A DNA stretch of 64,000 nucleotides from contig NZ_CP104011.1 of the NCBI RefSeq assembly GCF_025133575.1, positions 6,022,965 through 6,086,964 of the forward strand. Reading direction: 5' to 3'. Position numbers and translations under genes: made by a program. The DNA comes from Pseudomonas sp. GCEP-101. GTDB taxonomy: Bacteria; Pseudomonadota; Gammaproteobacteria; Pseudomonadales; Pseudomonadaceae. A model generated the notes under the pieces. That model did no database searches. It was not told the origin of the DNA and saw only the letters and a list, made by a program, of their open reading frames with translations. The stretch's first letter is position 1, and every line of letters begins with the position of its first letter. This document shows positions 8,101-16,783 of the stretch, piece after piece.

Positions 8101-9660
8101 TCAGGCCGGGTAGCCGGTGATCTCGCGGATGCTCTGGTACAGCGGCTTGAGCTGGCGGTACATGCGTTGGTAGACCTCGCTGTACAGCCGCTCGTAGGTG
8201 CGCTGCGCCTCGGGGCGCGGGTGGAAGACGTCACCCACGCGGGTCATGGCGGCGATGGCGGTGCTGAAGTCGGGGTAGAGCCCCAATCCCACCGCGCAAT
8301 CGATGGCCGCGCCCAGGCCGGACGCCTCGTAGACGTGCGGCCGCTCCGCCGGCAGGCCGAAGATATCGGCGGTGAGCTGCATCGCCGCGTCGCTCTGGGA
8401 ACCGCCGCCAGCCACGCGCAGGCGCTGGATGCGCGTGCCGGAGCGCTTCTCGATGCGCTCCTTGCCCTGGCGCAGCGCGTAGGCCAGGCCTTCGAGGATG
8501 GCGCGGTAGAGATGCGCGCGGGTGTGCACGTCGCCGAAACCGATGATCGAGCCTTTCGCCTCCAGCCCCGGTTCGCGGATGCCGGGCGTCCAGTAGGGTT
8601 GCAGCATCAGGCCCATGGAGCCGGCGGGCACGCTGTTGACCAGTTCGTCGAACAGCTTCTCCGGCTCGATGCCCAACTCCTGGGCGCGCTGCATTTCGCG
8701 CAGGCCGAACTCGCGCTTGAACCAGCTGACCATCCAGAAGCCGCGGTAGATCATGACCTCGGTGTTGAAGTGATCGGGAATCGCCGCCGGGTACGGCGGG
8801 ATTAGCGGGATGGTCTCCAGGTAGCGCGAGCGGGTGGTGTTGATGGTCGCGGTGGTGCCATAGGACAGGCACGCCACGCTCGGGTCGATGGCACCGGCAC
8901 CGAGCACTTCGCAGGCCTTGTCCGCGCCCGCGGCGATCAGCGGCAGGCCTTCGGGGATGCCGGTCAGGCGGCTGGCCTGGGCGGTGATCTCGCCCAGCGT
9001 CTCGCCGGGCTTGAACAGCGCCGGCAGTTGATCGCGGCGGACCTCCAGCGCCTGCCACTTCCAGTCGCGCGGTGCGGCCCAGCGCAGCTTCTTGTAGTCG
9101 AACGGCAGGTAGGCGACGCTGCAGGCCACCGAGTCCACGTAGCGCCCGCACAGGCGGTGGGTGAGGAAGCCGGAGAGCAGCAGCACCTTGTGGGTGCGCT
9201 GGTGGATGTCCGGTTGCTGCTGGGCCACCCAGTTCACCTCGGCCTGGGTACGGAAGTAGTCCACCGCGCCCTGCGCGCCCACCAGCTTGAACAGCCAGCC
9301 CCAGGGCCCCTTGATCGACTCGCCCAGTTCGGCGCGGCGCTGGTCCAGCCAGATGATGGCCGGGCGCAAGGCCTGGCCTGCTTCGTCGACGTGGATCACG
9401 GTGCCTCGCTGGGTGGTCAGCGACACGCCCCGGATACGGCTGCGGTCGATGTCGACGCTGGCCCACAGGCGCTGGCAGGCCTCGCCCAGTTGCGCCCAGT
9501 AATAGTCCGGGTGCTGCTCGGCCCAGCCGGGCTGCGACGAAAAATAGGCTTCCAGCTCGACCTTGCCCTTGCCCACCAGGTTGCCCTGGAGATCGAAGAG
9601 CAGCGCGCGCACGCTCTGAGTGCCGTTGTCGATGGCCAGCAGGTAATTCTTGTTATCCAT
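8101..9660 (-). CDS. FGGY-family carbohydrate/polyol kinase
   Basis: 519 residues, two actin-like domains. The N-terminal AIDNGTQSVRALLFD is the phosphate-1 motif, and IWLDQRRAEL carries the aspartate expected as catalytic base. The ATP side has AGADKACEVLGAG, YGTTATINTT and the C-terminal family signature RVAGGGSQSDAAMQL. The family phosphorylates glycerol, xylulose, ribulose, erythritol and similar polyols, and the sequence alone does not fix the substrate. Following a GlpD-like dehydrogenase, a glycerol-like or alkylglycerol substrate is plausible. Gap to the upstream gene is 51 bases. Confidence 0.9.
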   Translation of the reverse strand: MDNKNYLLAIDNGTQSVRALLFDLQGNLVGKGKVELEAYFSSQPGWAEQHPDYYWAQLGEACQRLWASVDIDRSRIRGVSLTTQRGTVIHVDEAGQALRPAIIWLDQRRAELGESIKGPWGWLFKLVGAQGAVDYFRTQAEVNWVAQQQPDIHQRTHKVLLLSGFLTHRLCGRYVDSVACSVAYLPFDYKKLRWAAPRDWKWQALEVRRDQLPALFKPGETLGEITAQASRLTGIPEGLPLIAAGADKACEVLGAGAIDPSVACLSYGTTATINTTRSRYLETIPLIPPYPAAIPDHFNTEVMIYRGFWMVSWFKREFGLREMQRAQELGIEPEKLFDELVNSVPAGSMGLMLQPYWTPGIREPGLEAKGSIIGFGDVHTRAHLYRAILEGLAYALRQGKERIEKRSGTRIQRLRVAGGGSQSDAAMQLTADIFGLPAERPHVYEASGLGAAIDCAVGLGLYPDFSTAIAAMTRVGDVFHPRPEAQRTYERLYSEVYQRMYRQLKPLYQSIREITGYPA

Positions 9661-9711
9661 TCTGCTTTCTCGCTTCTAGAAGCTCAGGGCTTGCCGCTCC
9701 GCGCTTCCCGC

Positions 9712-11286
9712 TCAGGCGGGCAGGCTGTAGCAGCGGCGCCACAAGGCCAGGTAGTCCTGTTCTTCGCGTTTCCAGCGCGCGTCGTCCCAGCCCAGGCGTG
9801 GCTGGCACAGCGCGCGAATCCGCGGCAATTCATGGGCGCCGCCGTCGGCTAGCAGCAGGCCGATGCGGGTGCGGCGCAACAGCAGGTCGTCCAGGTGCAG
9901 CACCAGCTCACCTTCCGCGGCCCAGGCCAGTTCGGCCCAGAGCGAATCGGTGTGGCCGATGCACTCGCTGCCCACGGTCCGCAGCACCCGCGCCAGCTCC
10001 GGCAGGGTGCGGCCATGGCGACCGCGCAGACGGGCCTGCTGGCAAGGCGTGAGCCCGGGAAGCTCGAGGTGATCGACGGGCGCGAAGACCGCCGCATCGG
10101 CTGCGTCCAGCGACCGCTCCAGCATCGGCGCGCAGGCGGTGAGCACTTCCAGCGCCAGCAGGCGGAAGGTGGTGAGCTTGCCGCCGGCCAGGGTCACGCA
10201 GCCGGGCTCGACCCACAGCGCATGCTCGCGCTTCTCGTCCGACGGCTTGAGCGAGGGCGCGCCATCGCTGACCACCGGACGCACGCCGGCCCAGGTGGAG
10301 CGCACGTCCGCCGCGCTGATTTGCGCGCTGGGGAACTGCTGCGCGCAGGCGGCCAGCAGGTAATCCACTTCCTCGCGGCTGATGGCCGCGTCGTGGTCCA
10401 GCGTGTCACGGTGATCGAGGTCGGTGGTGCCGACCACGGTCGCGCCTTCCCACGGAAAGACGAACACCGGGCGCTTGTCCTGCCCGTGCATGAAGCTGAA
10501 GGCGTGGGCGACCGGCAGGCGCCACGCCGGAATCAACAGGTGGCTGCCGCGCAGCGGGCGGATGTGCTCGCTGCCGTGCTTGTGCCGCAAGGCATCCGCC
10601 CAGGCGCCGGTGGCCAGGGCCACGGCACGCGCGCGGAAGGCGAAACGCGCGCCGCTCTCGCCGTCCTCGGCCACCAGCCCCTGTACACGGCCGTCGCGGC
10701 GATCCAGTTCGATCACCTTCAGGCCGTTCAGCGCTTCGCCGCCATCGGCCCGCGCCTCGCCCAATACGCGCATCACCAGGCGCGCATCGTCGGTCACGGC
10801 ATCCTCGAAACGGGTGCCGCCCAGCAGGCGGTCTTCCCTCAAGCCCGGCGCCAGGTAGCGCAGCGCTTCCAGGCGATAGAACCTGTGGTTGCGCCGCCCC
10901 GCCAACGCGTCGTAGAGCGACAGCAGCGTGCCGAACACGCGCGGGCCGGGGAAGCCGCCCTGGTAGTGCGGCATGATGAAGCTCAGCGGATCGACCAGCC
11001 CCGGCGCCTCGCCCAGCAGGCGCTGGCGCTCGCGCACCGAGTCGCGGGTCAGGCCGAACTGGCCCTTGGCGATGTAGCGCAGGCCGCCGTGGACCATCTT
11101 CGAGGAACGGCTGGACGTGCCCCAGGCGAAGTCGCGCTGCTCCACCAGCAGGCAGCGCCAGCCACGCCGCGCGGCCTCGCGCAGGATGCCGGCGCCGGTG
11201 ATGCCGCCGCCCACCACGATCAGGTCCCAGTCGCGCGCCGCCAGCTCCGGCAACGCCTCGGCGCGCCATGCCGCATTCCAGGCCAT
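9712..11286 (-). CDS. GlpD-like FAD-dependent glycerol-3-phosphate dehydrogenase
   Basis: 524 residues. The FAD-binding dinucleotide fold is at the N-terminus (VVGGGITGAGILREAARRG), followed by the GlpD hallmark TSSRSSKMVHGGLRYI. Other family motifs are VGTTDLDH and the second flavin motif LAGGKLTTFR. A C-terminal helical GlpA/D-type domain completes it. The reaction is oxidation of sn-glycerol 3-phosphate to dihydroxyacetone phosphate with electrons to quinone. It starts 4 bases after the stop of the alkyl-DHAP-synthase-like gene, so the two are surely co-transcribed. It is probably a second, non-catabolic GlpD paralogue; no glpF/K/R cluster is here. Confidence 0.9.
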   Translation of the reverse strand: MAWNAAWRAEALPELAARDWDLIVVGGGITGAGILREAARRGWRCLLVEQRDFAWGTSSRSSKMVHGGLRYIAKGQFGLTRDSVRERQRLLGEAPGLVDPLSFIMPHYQGGFPGPRVFGTLLSLYDALAGRRNHRFYRLEALRYLAPGLREDRLLGGTRFEDAVTDDARLVMRVLGEARADGGEALNGLKVIELDRRDGRVQGLVAEDGESGARFAFRARAVALATGAWADALRHKHGSEHIRPLRGSHLLIPAWRLPVAHAFSFMHGQDKRPVFVFPWEGATVVGTTDLDHRDTLDHDAAISREEVDYLLAACAQQFPSAQISAADVRSTWAGVRPVVSDGAPSLKPSDEKREHALWVEPGCVTLAGGKLTTFRLLALEVLTACAPMLERSLDAADAAVFAPVDHLELPGLTPCQQARLRGRHGRTLPELARVLRTVGSECIGHTDSLWAELAWAAEGELVLHLDDLLLRRTRIGLLLADGGAHELPRIRALCQPRLGWDDARWKREEQDYLALWRRCYSLPA

Positions 11287-11290
11287 GGAT

Positions 11291-12886
11291 TCAGTCCTGC
11301 AGCAGGGTGCCGGGGTTCAACCGGCCGGACGGGTCGAAATGCCCGGCCAGCGCCTTGATCGCGGCCATGCCCAGCGGGCCTTTCTCCACCGGCAGGTAAG
11401 GCGCGTGGTCCTTGCCCACGCCGTGCTGGTGACTGATGGTGCCGCGGTTGTTGGCGATGGTCTGGCTGGCGGCATGCTTGAGCTTGCGCCAGCGCTCGTA
11501 TGTCTGGGCATAACTGGCGGCCGGGCGGAACACGTAGGTGGTGTAGATGCTCGAACCTTCGCCATAGACGTGGGACAGGTGGGTGAACACGTGCACGCGC
11601 TCGCCCTCGGCGGCCAGGCCGTCGCGCAGGCTGGCTTCGATGCGGTTGAGCAGGTTGTCGACATTGGACCAGTCGGTGGCGGTTTCCAGGGTGTCGACGA
11701 CGTAACCGTTCTCCCACAGCGCCTCGCGCAGGTAGGGGAAGCGGAAGCGGTTCTGCGCCCACTTCTTGCCCAGCAGGGTGCCGGTGAACACGCCGCCAAA
11801 GCCTTTGAGAATGCGCCGCGCGGCACGCAGCGAGGTCGCGTTCTGCGCACGGTCGCCGGTGACGCCGAAGGTCAGCATGCACTTGCCCTCGGCGGCGCCG
11901 CGCAGCTTCAGGTAGCGCTCCAGCCAGGCGATCTGCCCGGGATGGCCGGCCAGCGCCAGCTGGGTGGTGGTTTCCACGGCGTTGGACAGGCGCAGCATGG
12001 ACAGCGGCACACGCGCCTGCACCAGGGTGCGGATGCCTTCCAGCGCCTGCTCCCAGGACGGCAGGAACACCGCGTAGAAACGTTCGTCCTCGGCGATGCG
12101 CGTCACCCGCACCTTTACCGACGAGAGAATGCCGAAGCGGCCTTCGGAACCCATCACCACTTCGCGCAGATCGGGGCCGGCGGAGGATGCCGGGAAGGTC
12201 GGGATCTCCAGGCTGCCGGCAAAGGTTTCCAGGGTGCCGCCGGCGAACAGCTGCTCGATGCGCCCGTAGCGCAGCGACTGCTGGCCGCTGGAGCGACTGG
12301 CGACCCAGCCGCCGAGGGTGGACAGCTCCCACGATTGCGGGAAGTGGCCGAGGGTGTAGCCACGGGCACGCAGTTGGCTTTCCACCTGCGGGCCGTTGGC
12401 GCCGGGGCCGAAGGTGGCGATCAGGCTCTGCTCGTCCAGCGCCAGCAAGCGGTTCATGTGCTCCAGGGATACGGTGAGCACTGCCTTGTCCGACTCCGGC
12501 GGATTGATGTGCCCGGCCACCGAGGTGCCGCCGCCGTAGGGAATCACCAGGCAATCCCAGAGTTCGGCGAACTTCAGCAGCTCGCGAATCTGCTCGGCGG
12601 TCTGCGGGTAGGCCACGCCATCGGGGAACACGCCGAACTCGCCTTCGCGCATCGCCAGCCAGTCCGGCAGGCTCTGGCCGCGTGCGTGCAGCAGGCGGTC
12701 GCGGGCGTCGCGCACCACCAGCGGATGCTCGGGCAGGCGCGACGCCGGCACCTTGGCCAGCACCTGTTCCAGCGTGGCGTCCGGCAGGGTCCGGCCAGGG
12801 CCGACCAGCTCGGCGAGAAAACCGCGTCCGTTGTCGGGCAGTTCCACTACCGTCGTTTCTTCTCCCCAGCCGTTCCAGCGTCGCAT
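11291..12886 (-). CDS. Alkyldihydroxyacetonephosphate synthase-like FAD oxidase
   Basis: 531 residues of the FAD_binding_4 (PCMH/VAO) fold. Motifs match eukaryotic AGPS closely: IPYGGGTSVAGH (flavin pyrophosphate), GHFPQSWELSTLGGWVASRS, the MGSEGRFGILS segment, and near the C-terminus ISHQHGVGKDH, which aligns with the SHHHGVGK motif of AGPS. AGPS swaps the acyl chain of acyl-DHAP for a fatty alcohol, the committing step of ether-lipid synthesis; the family also includes glycolate- and lactate-type oxidases. One histidine of the AGPS triad is glutamine here. First gene of the operon, with GGAG ahead of the ATG. Confidence 0.82.
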   Translation of the reverse strand: MRRWNGWGEETTVVELPDNGRGFLAELVGPGRTLPDATLEQVLAKVPASRLPEHPLVVRDARDRLLHARGQSLPDWLAMREGEFGVFPDGVAYPQTAEQIRELLKFAELWDCLVIPYGGGTSVAGHINPPESDKAVLTVSLEHMNRLLALDEQSLIATFGPGANGPQVESQLRARGYTLGHFPQSWELSTLGGWVASRSSGQQSLRYGRIEQLFAGGTLETFAGSLEIPTFPASSAGPDLREVVMGSEGRFGILSSVKVRVTRIAEDERFYAVFLPSWEQALEGIRTLVQARVPLSMLRLSNAVETTTQLALAGHPGQIAWLERYLKLRGAAEGKCMLTFGVTGDRAQNATSLRAARRILKGFGGVFTGTLLGKKWAQNRFRFPYLREALWENGYVVDTLETATDWSNVDNLLNRIEASLRDGLAAEGERVHVFTHLSHVYGEGSSIYTTYVFRPAASYAQTYERWRKLKHAASQTIANNRGTISHQHGVGKDHAPYLPVEKGPLGMAAIKALAGHFDPSGRLNPGTLLQD

Positions 12887-13030
12887 GCCCGCTCCTTTTT
12901 ATCAGGGTCTGTCTTGGCTATTTCGGTGCCGCTTGATGGCTGCCTATACTAGCCAGCCGCCCTGCCCTGTCACTGTCGAATCAAGACAGGCGCAGTTGCC
13001 GATCGAGACACCAGAACAAGAACTCACGCC
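12887..13030. promoter_or_regulatory. Divergent control region of flavoprotein operon and AraC gene
   Basis: 144 bases between divergent genes. CTGTCTTG at 12909-12916 and its exact complement CAAGACAG at 12982-12989 form an 8-base inverted repeat that could be half-sites for the adjacent AraC-type regulator. TATACT at 12945-12950 is a candidate -10 box, but I see no good -35. Function inferred from position. Confidence 0.4.
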
Positions 13031-14059
13031 ATGCATTCCCTCGGCTATACCTCCGTCCCCGCCCTGCTGAAATACCTGCGCCACGCCGAGTCCCTCGGCA
13101 TGGACCTGGACGCCGCCCTCCAGGCGGCGGGCCTGGAACGCTCGCAGCTGAGCGATAACAGCCAGCGCCTGCCCAGCGAAGCCCACGAGCGCCTGCTTGA
13201 GCACCTGAGCACGCACTCCGGCGATGCGCTGTTCGGCCTGCATGCGGCGCGCTTCGTGCAGCCGGGTTCCTGGAGCGTGCTGGGCTACATCACCATGAAC
13301 TGCGCCAACCTGGGCGAAGCCATGGGCCGGATCATTCCCTACGAGAAGCTGGTCGGCGACATGGGCGTGAGCCGCCTGGAGCCGGGCGAGGACCACGTCA
13401 AGCTGATCTGGAACTGCCGCCACGAGGCCGCGCCGATCCGCCGGCACATGGTGGAGAACGTACTGGCGTCCTGGCTGCTGTACGCCCGCTGGATCGCCGA
13501 TACCCAGGGCTCGCCGCAGGAGGTCTGGTTCGAACATGCGCAGCCCGACGGCACCGACGTCGCCGAGTACGAGCACCTGTTCGGCTGCCCGGTGCGCTTC
13601 GAACAACCCTTCAGCGCCCTGCTGGTGCCGCTGCACCTGTTGAGCTACCCGCTGCGCCAGGCCGACGCCAACCTGCTGCGCACCCTGGAAGAACACGCCC
13701 TGGCGCTGATGGCCGAACTGGACGACGACGAGCCGTTGCCGCTGCGGGTGAAGAACGCCCTGCGCCTGCTGCTCAAGGACGGCCTGCCGCGCAAGGAGCG
13801 CGTCGCCGAGCGCTTCGAGATGACCGTGCGCACCTTGCAGCGCCACCTGCAGCAGGCCGGGACCAGCTACCAGCAGATCCTCGACGAACTGCGCCAGGAA
13901 CTGGCCGAACATTATCTGGTGCACAGCGACCTGCCGATCCAGGACATCGCCCAATACCTGGGCTTCACCGAGTCGCGCTCGTTCCACCGCAGTTTCAAGG
14001 GCTGGACCGACCAGACACCCGGCGAGTACCGCCAGCAGCACAAGAAAACGCCGGTCTGA
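13031..14059 (+). CDS. AraC-family transcriptional regulator
   Basis: 342 residues. The N-terminal part (about 15-200) matches the Arabinose_bd-type ligand domain of OruR/ArgR-like Pseudomonas regulators (PF12625). The C-terminal 100 residues form two HTH motifs: VAERFEMTVRTLQRHLQ and IQDIAQYLGFTESRSFHRSF followed by GWTDQTPGEYR. It faces the flavoprotein-GlpD-FGGY operon across 144 bases and most likely controls it. The effector is unknown. The stop codon sits in the loop of a strong terminator. Confidence 0.9.
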   Translation: MHSLGYTSVPALLKYLRHAESLGMDLDAALQAAGLERSQLSDNSQRLPSEAHERLLEHLSTHSGDALFGLHAARFVQPGSWSVLGYITMNCANLGEAMGRIIPYEKLVGDMGVSRLEPGEDHVKLIWNCRHEAAPIRRHMVENVLASWLLYARWIADTQGSPQEVWFEHAQPDGTDVAEYEHLFGCPVRFEQPFSALLVPLHLLSYPLRQADANLLRTLEEHALALMAELDDDEPLPLRVKNALRLLLKDGLPRKERVAERFEMTVRTLQRHLQQAGTSYQQILDELRQELAEHYLVHSDLPIQDIAQYLGFTESRSFHRSFKGWTDQTPGEYRQQHKKTPV

Positions 14060-14072
14060 GACCGGCGTTTTT
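14045..14072 (+). terminator. Intrinsic terminator of araC-type gene
   Basis: Perfect 12-base stem AAAACGCCGGTC / GACCGGCGTTTT with the TGA stop codon as loop and a T-run at the 3' side. Confidence 0.9.
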
Positions 14073-14100
14073 CATGGAGCGGCACGCGCGTTGGCCCTAC

Positions 14101-14173
14101 GCAGGAGCGGATTCCTTCCGAGGCCGGCATCAGGCCGGCCTGTCGGCCGGATCGCGGATGAATCCGCTCCTAC
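14101..14173. repeat. REP-like doublet, GGATTC variant
   Basis: GCAGGAGCGGATTCCTTCCG at the left and GGATGAATCCGCTCCTAC at the right, enclosing GGCCGGCAT/AGGCCGGCC hairpins. It shares the AGGAGCG ends but has a different core from the GAGCTTGCTCGC type next to it. Confidence 0.7.
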
Positions 14174-14199
14174 CCATCGGCCAACGCCGTGCCGTCTCT

Positions 14200-14272
14200 G
14201 TAGGAGCGAGCTTGCTCGCGAACCGCCTGATGCCTGGGAGTCCGGCATCGTTCGAGAGCAAGCCCGCTCCTA
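14200..14272. repeat. REP pair, GAGCTTGCTCGCGAAC type
   Basis: GTAGGAGCGAGCTTGCTCGCGAACC on the left; a diverged complement (TTCGAGAGCAAGCCCGCTCCTA) on the right. It abuts the 3' end of moeA. Confidence 0.8.
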
Positions 14273-14283
14273 AAACAAACGCC

Positions 14284-15498
14284 TCAGTCGAGGAGTTCGC
14301 TGAACGGGATAAAGGCCAGCCAATCGCCTTCGGCCAGCGTCGTCCCTTCGCGCACCTCGGCCAGCCCTTCGGCCCAGGCGGCGCTGCGCAGCACACCGGA
14401 ACTCTGGTTGGCATAGGGCACCGCGCGACCATTCTCCAGGCGCGCGCGCAGGTACTCGCGGCGGTTGCCCGGCTTGGTCCAGTGGAACCCGGCCGGCACC
14501 TGCACTCGCAGGGGCTCGACCTTCTGCATGCCGAGGCGGCGCATCAGGTAGGGCCGCGCCAGCAGGGCGAACGTCACCAGGGTGGAGGCCGGATTACCCG
14601 GCAGGCCGATTACCGGCACCTGTTGGTAGTGCCCGACCGTCAGCGGCTTGCCCGGCTTGATCGCCAGCTTCCACAACGCCAGCTCGCCCGCCTCGCGCAG
14701 GGCCGCGCCAAGGAAATCCGCCTCGCCGACGGACACGCCACCAGTAGAAAGGATGAGGTCTACGTTCGACAGCCCCGCCAGGGCAACGCGGGTGCGCTCG
14801 AGGTCGTCCGGGAGGATGCCGGCGTCCACCACCTCGCAACCGAAGCGCTGCAGCCAGGTACGCAGCAGATGGCGGTTGCTGTTGTAGATCTGCCCGAGCG
14901 CCAGCGGCAGGCCCGGTTCGACCAGTTCATCGCCGGTGGACAACAGCGCCACGCGCGGACGGCGGCGCACGCTCAGTTCGGCGTGCCCCAGCGAGGCGGC
15001 AAGACCGATCTCAATCGGTCCCAGGCGTGTGCCGGCCGGCAGTACACAGTCACCCTGGCGGGTTTCCTGGCCTTGCGGGCGGATGTGCTGGCCGACCTTG
15101 AGCGCTTCGAGGAAGCGCACGCGGCCGTCCTCCAGCACCTCGACGTTTTCCTGCATTTCCACGCAATCGGCGCCCTCGGGTACCGGCGCGCCGGTGAAGA
15201 TGCGCACGCAGGTGCCCGGCTGCAGCGGCTCGCCCGCCTGGCCGGCGAAGATCTTCTGGCTGACCGGCAACGCTTCGCCGCGCCAGTCGGCCTGGCGCAG
15301 CGCGTAGCCGTCCATGGCGCTGTTCGGCCAGGGTGGCAGGTCCAGCCCGGCCACTAGCGGTTCGGCCAAGACGCGGCCATCCGCATCGGCAAGCGGCAGG
15401 GTTTCGCTCTCCAGGATCGGCGACTGTTCCGCCAGGGTCAGCAGGCGCGCCAGGGCGTCCTCGACCGGCAGCAGCCCCGGCTTGTCGCAGCTGCTCAT
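14284..15498 (-). CDS. moeA: Molybdopterin molybdotransferase MoeA
   Basis: 404 residues. The MoeA layout is complete: an N-terminal lobe with MDGYALR, the MPT-binding core LLSTGDELVEPG and STGGVSVGEADF, and the closing GLPGNPAST with the C-terminal barrel. It inserts molybdate into adenylated molybdopterin, finishing Mo-MPT. Start at MSSCDKPG; its ATG overlaps the TGA of moaB (ATGA), so translation is coupled. P. aeruginosa has more than one moeA; this operon probably holds the second set (moeA2/moaB2 by memory). Confidence 0.95.
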   Translation of the reverse strand: MSSCDKPGLLPVEDALARLLTLAEQSPILESETLPLADADGRVLAEPLVAGLDLPPWPNSAMDGYALRQADWRGEALPVSQKIFAGQAGEPLQPGTCVRIFTGAPVPEGADCVEMQENVEVLEDGRVRFLEALKVGQHIRPQGQETRQGDCVLPAGTRLGPIEIGLAASLGHAELSVRRRPRVALLSTGDELVEPGLPLALGQIYNSNRHLLRTWLQRFGCEVVDAGILPDDLERTRVALAGLSNVDLILSTGGVSVGEADFLGAALREAGELALWKLAIKPGKPLTVGHYQQVPVIGLPGNPASTLVTFALLARPYLMRRLGMQKVEPLRVQVPAGFHWTKPGNRREYLRARLENGRAVPYANQSSGVLRSAAWAEGLAEVREGTTLAEGDWLAFIPFSELLD

Positions 15499-16034
15499 CC
15501 GCGGCTCTCGCAGGGCGCCGCCTTTTTCAGGTGGGGCACGAAATTGCACGGGCGGTGGCTGGCGTTCAGCTGCTCGCCGAGGATGCCGTCCCAGGCGGTG
15601 CGGCAGGCGTTGGTGGAGCCCGGCAGGCAGCAGACCAGGGTGCCATTGGCGAGGCCCGCCAGCGCGCGGGACTGCACGGTGGAGGTGCCGATATCGGCCA
15701 CGGAAATCTGCCGGAACAGCTCGCCGAAGCCATCCACCACCTTGTCCAGCAGGCAGGTGACGGCCTCCGGGGTGCTGTCGCGGCCGGTGAAGCCGGTGCC
15801 GCCGGTGATCAGCACGACCTGCACCTCGTCCTCGGCGATCCAGGTCGCGACCTGGGCGCGGATGCGGTAGAGGTCATCCTTGAGCAGGACGCGGGCAGCC
15901 AGGTTGTGGCCGGCGGCCTTCAGGCGGTCGACGAACAGCTGGCCGGAGGTATCGGTTTCCAGGGTGCGGGTATCGCTGACGGTGAGGACGGCGATGTTCA
16001 GCGGGACGAATGGCTGCTCGGCCTTGTGGCTCAT
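15495..16034 (-). CDS. moaB: Molybdenum cofactor biosynthesis protein MoaB
   Basis: 179 residues, single MoCF-biosynthesis domain: IAVLTVSDTRT at the N-terminus, LITGGTGFTGRDSTPEA in the middle and the LPGSTNACRTAWDGIL closing motif. Most proteobacterial MoaB/MogA-fold proteins adenylate molybdopterin before MoeA acts. Start chosen at MSHKAEQP with AAGGG upstream, because the longer open frame has no family sequence. It overlaps moeA by 4 bases and is divergent from mobA across 70 bases. Confidence 0.93.
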   Translation of the reverse strand: MSHKAEQPFVPLNIAVLTVSDTRTLETDTSGQLFVDRLKAAGHNLAARVLLKDDLYRIRAQVATWIAEDEVQVVLITGGTGFTGRDSTPEAVTCLLDKVVDGFGELFRQISVADIGTSTVQSRALAGLANGTLVCCLPGSTNACRTAWDGILGEQLNASHRPCNFVPHLKKAAPCESRG

Positions 16035-16049
16035 GATGAGGGCCCTTGC

Positions 16050-16078
16050 TTGTGAGGTTGGAATGCGCGGTGTTATAT
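16050..16078 (+). promoter_or_regulatory. Candidate sigma70 promoter of mobA
   Basis: TTGTGA (16050-16055) and TTATAT (16073-16078) with a 17-base spacer, 26 bases before the mobA ATG. Read by eye. Confidence 0.4.
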
Positions 16079-16104
16079 CACAGGCCCGCCCCGGAGACCC
16101 TGCC

Positions 16105-16689
16105 ATGCCACACGCCTCGCTGCCGCCCTGCTCCGTCCTGATTCTCGCCGGAGGACGCGGCCAGCGCATGGGCGGCCAGGACAAGGGGCTGCTGCAATGG
16201 CGCGGCCGCCCGCTGGTGAGCTATGCCGCCGCCCTCGCCCGCCCCTTCAGCGACGACCTGATCATCTCCTGCAACCGCAACGCGGAGGTCTACGCCGGCT
16301 TCGCCGACCGCCTGGTGCAGGATGACAGCGCGGACTTCCCCGGCCCGTTGGCCGGGATCCGCGCAGGCCTTGCCGCCGCTCGCCATGCCCACCTGCTGGT
16401 GCTGCCCTGCGATGCACCGCTGGTGGATGCCGAGTTGCTGGAGCGCCTGCTGCACGCCTCCGCCGCCGCGCCCGAGGTCGTTCACATGCTCCGTTGTGGC
16501 GTGCAATGGGAGCCGCTGTTCAGCGTCATCCCCGTGGCGATGCGCGCACCGGTAGAGCAGGCCTGGCGCCAGGGCGACCGCAGCCCGCGCCACGTGTTCG
16601 CCAACCTGGGCCTGCAGGCGGTGGATTGCCCGGCCGACGACCCACGCCTGGCCAACCTGAATACGCCAGAGCTGCTCTATCGCGCCTGA
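16105..16689 (+). CDS. mobA: Molybdenum cofactor guanylyltransferase MobA
   Basis: 194 residues of the nucleotidyltransferase fold. LILAGGRGQRMGGQDKGLL is the GTP-binding signature, and LPCDAPLVDAELL holds the metal-binding aspartate. It attaches GMP to Mo-molybdopterin to make the MGD cofactor used by nitrate reductases and formate dehydrogenases. Start at MPHASLPP, preceded by GGAG; the in-frame extension upstream is antisense to moaB and is rejected. With moeA-moaB it makes a compact molybdenum cofactor island. Confidence 0.95.
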   Translation: MPHASLPPCSVLILAGGRGQRMGGQDKGLLQWRGRPLVSYAAALARPFSDDLIISCNRNAEVYAGFADRLVQDDSADFPGPLAGIRAGLAAARHAHLLVLPCDAPLVDAELLERLLHASAAAPEVVHMLRCGVQWEPLFSVIPVAMRAPVEQAWRQGDRSPRHVFANLGLQAVDCPADDPRLANLNTPELLYRA

Positions 16690-16714
16690 TAGCGACGCAT
16701 TCGAAAATTTTCCG

Positions 16715-16743
16715 GGAACTATGCGGCAACGCCCTCGGTCAGA
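16715..16743 (+). promoter_or_regulatory. Candidate AlgU (sigma22)-type promoter
   Basis: GGAACT at 16715-16720 and GGTCAGA at 16737-16743 with a 16-base spacer, close to the envelope-stress consensus GAACTT-N16/17-TCTGA. It sits 41 bases before the lipoprotein ATG. Fits a stress-induced envelope lipoprotein; unproven. Confidence 0.4.
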
Positions 16744-16783
16744 CTTTTCGTACTTTTTTGTTCGCTCATCAGGAGATTCACCC

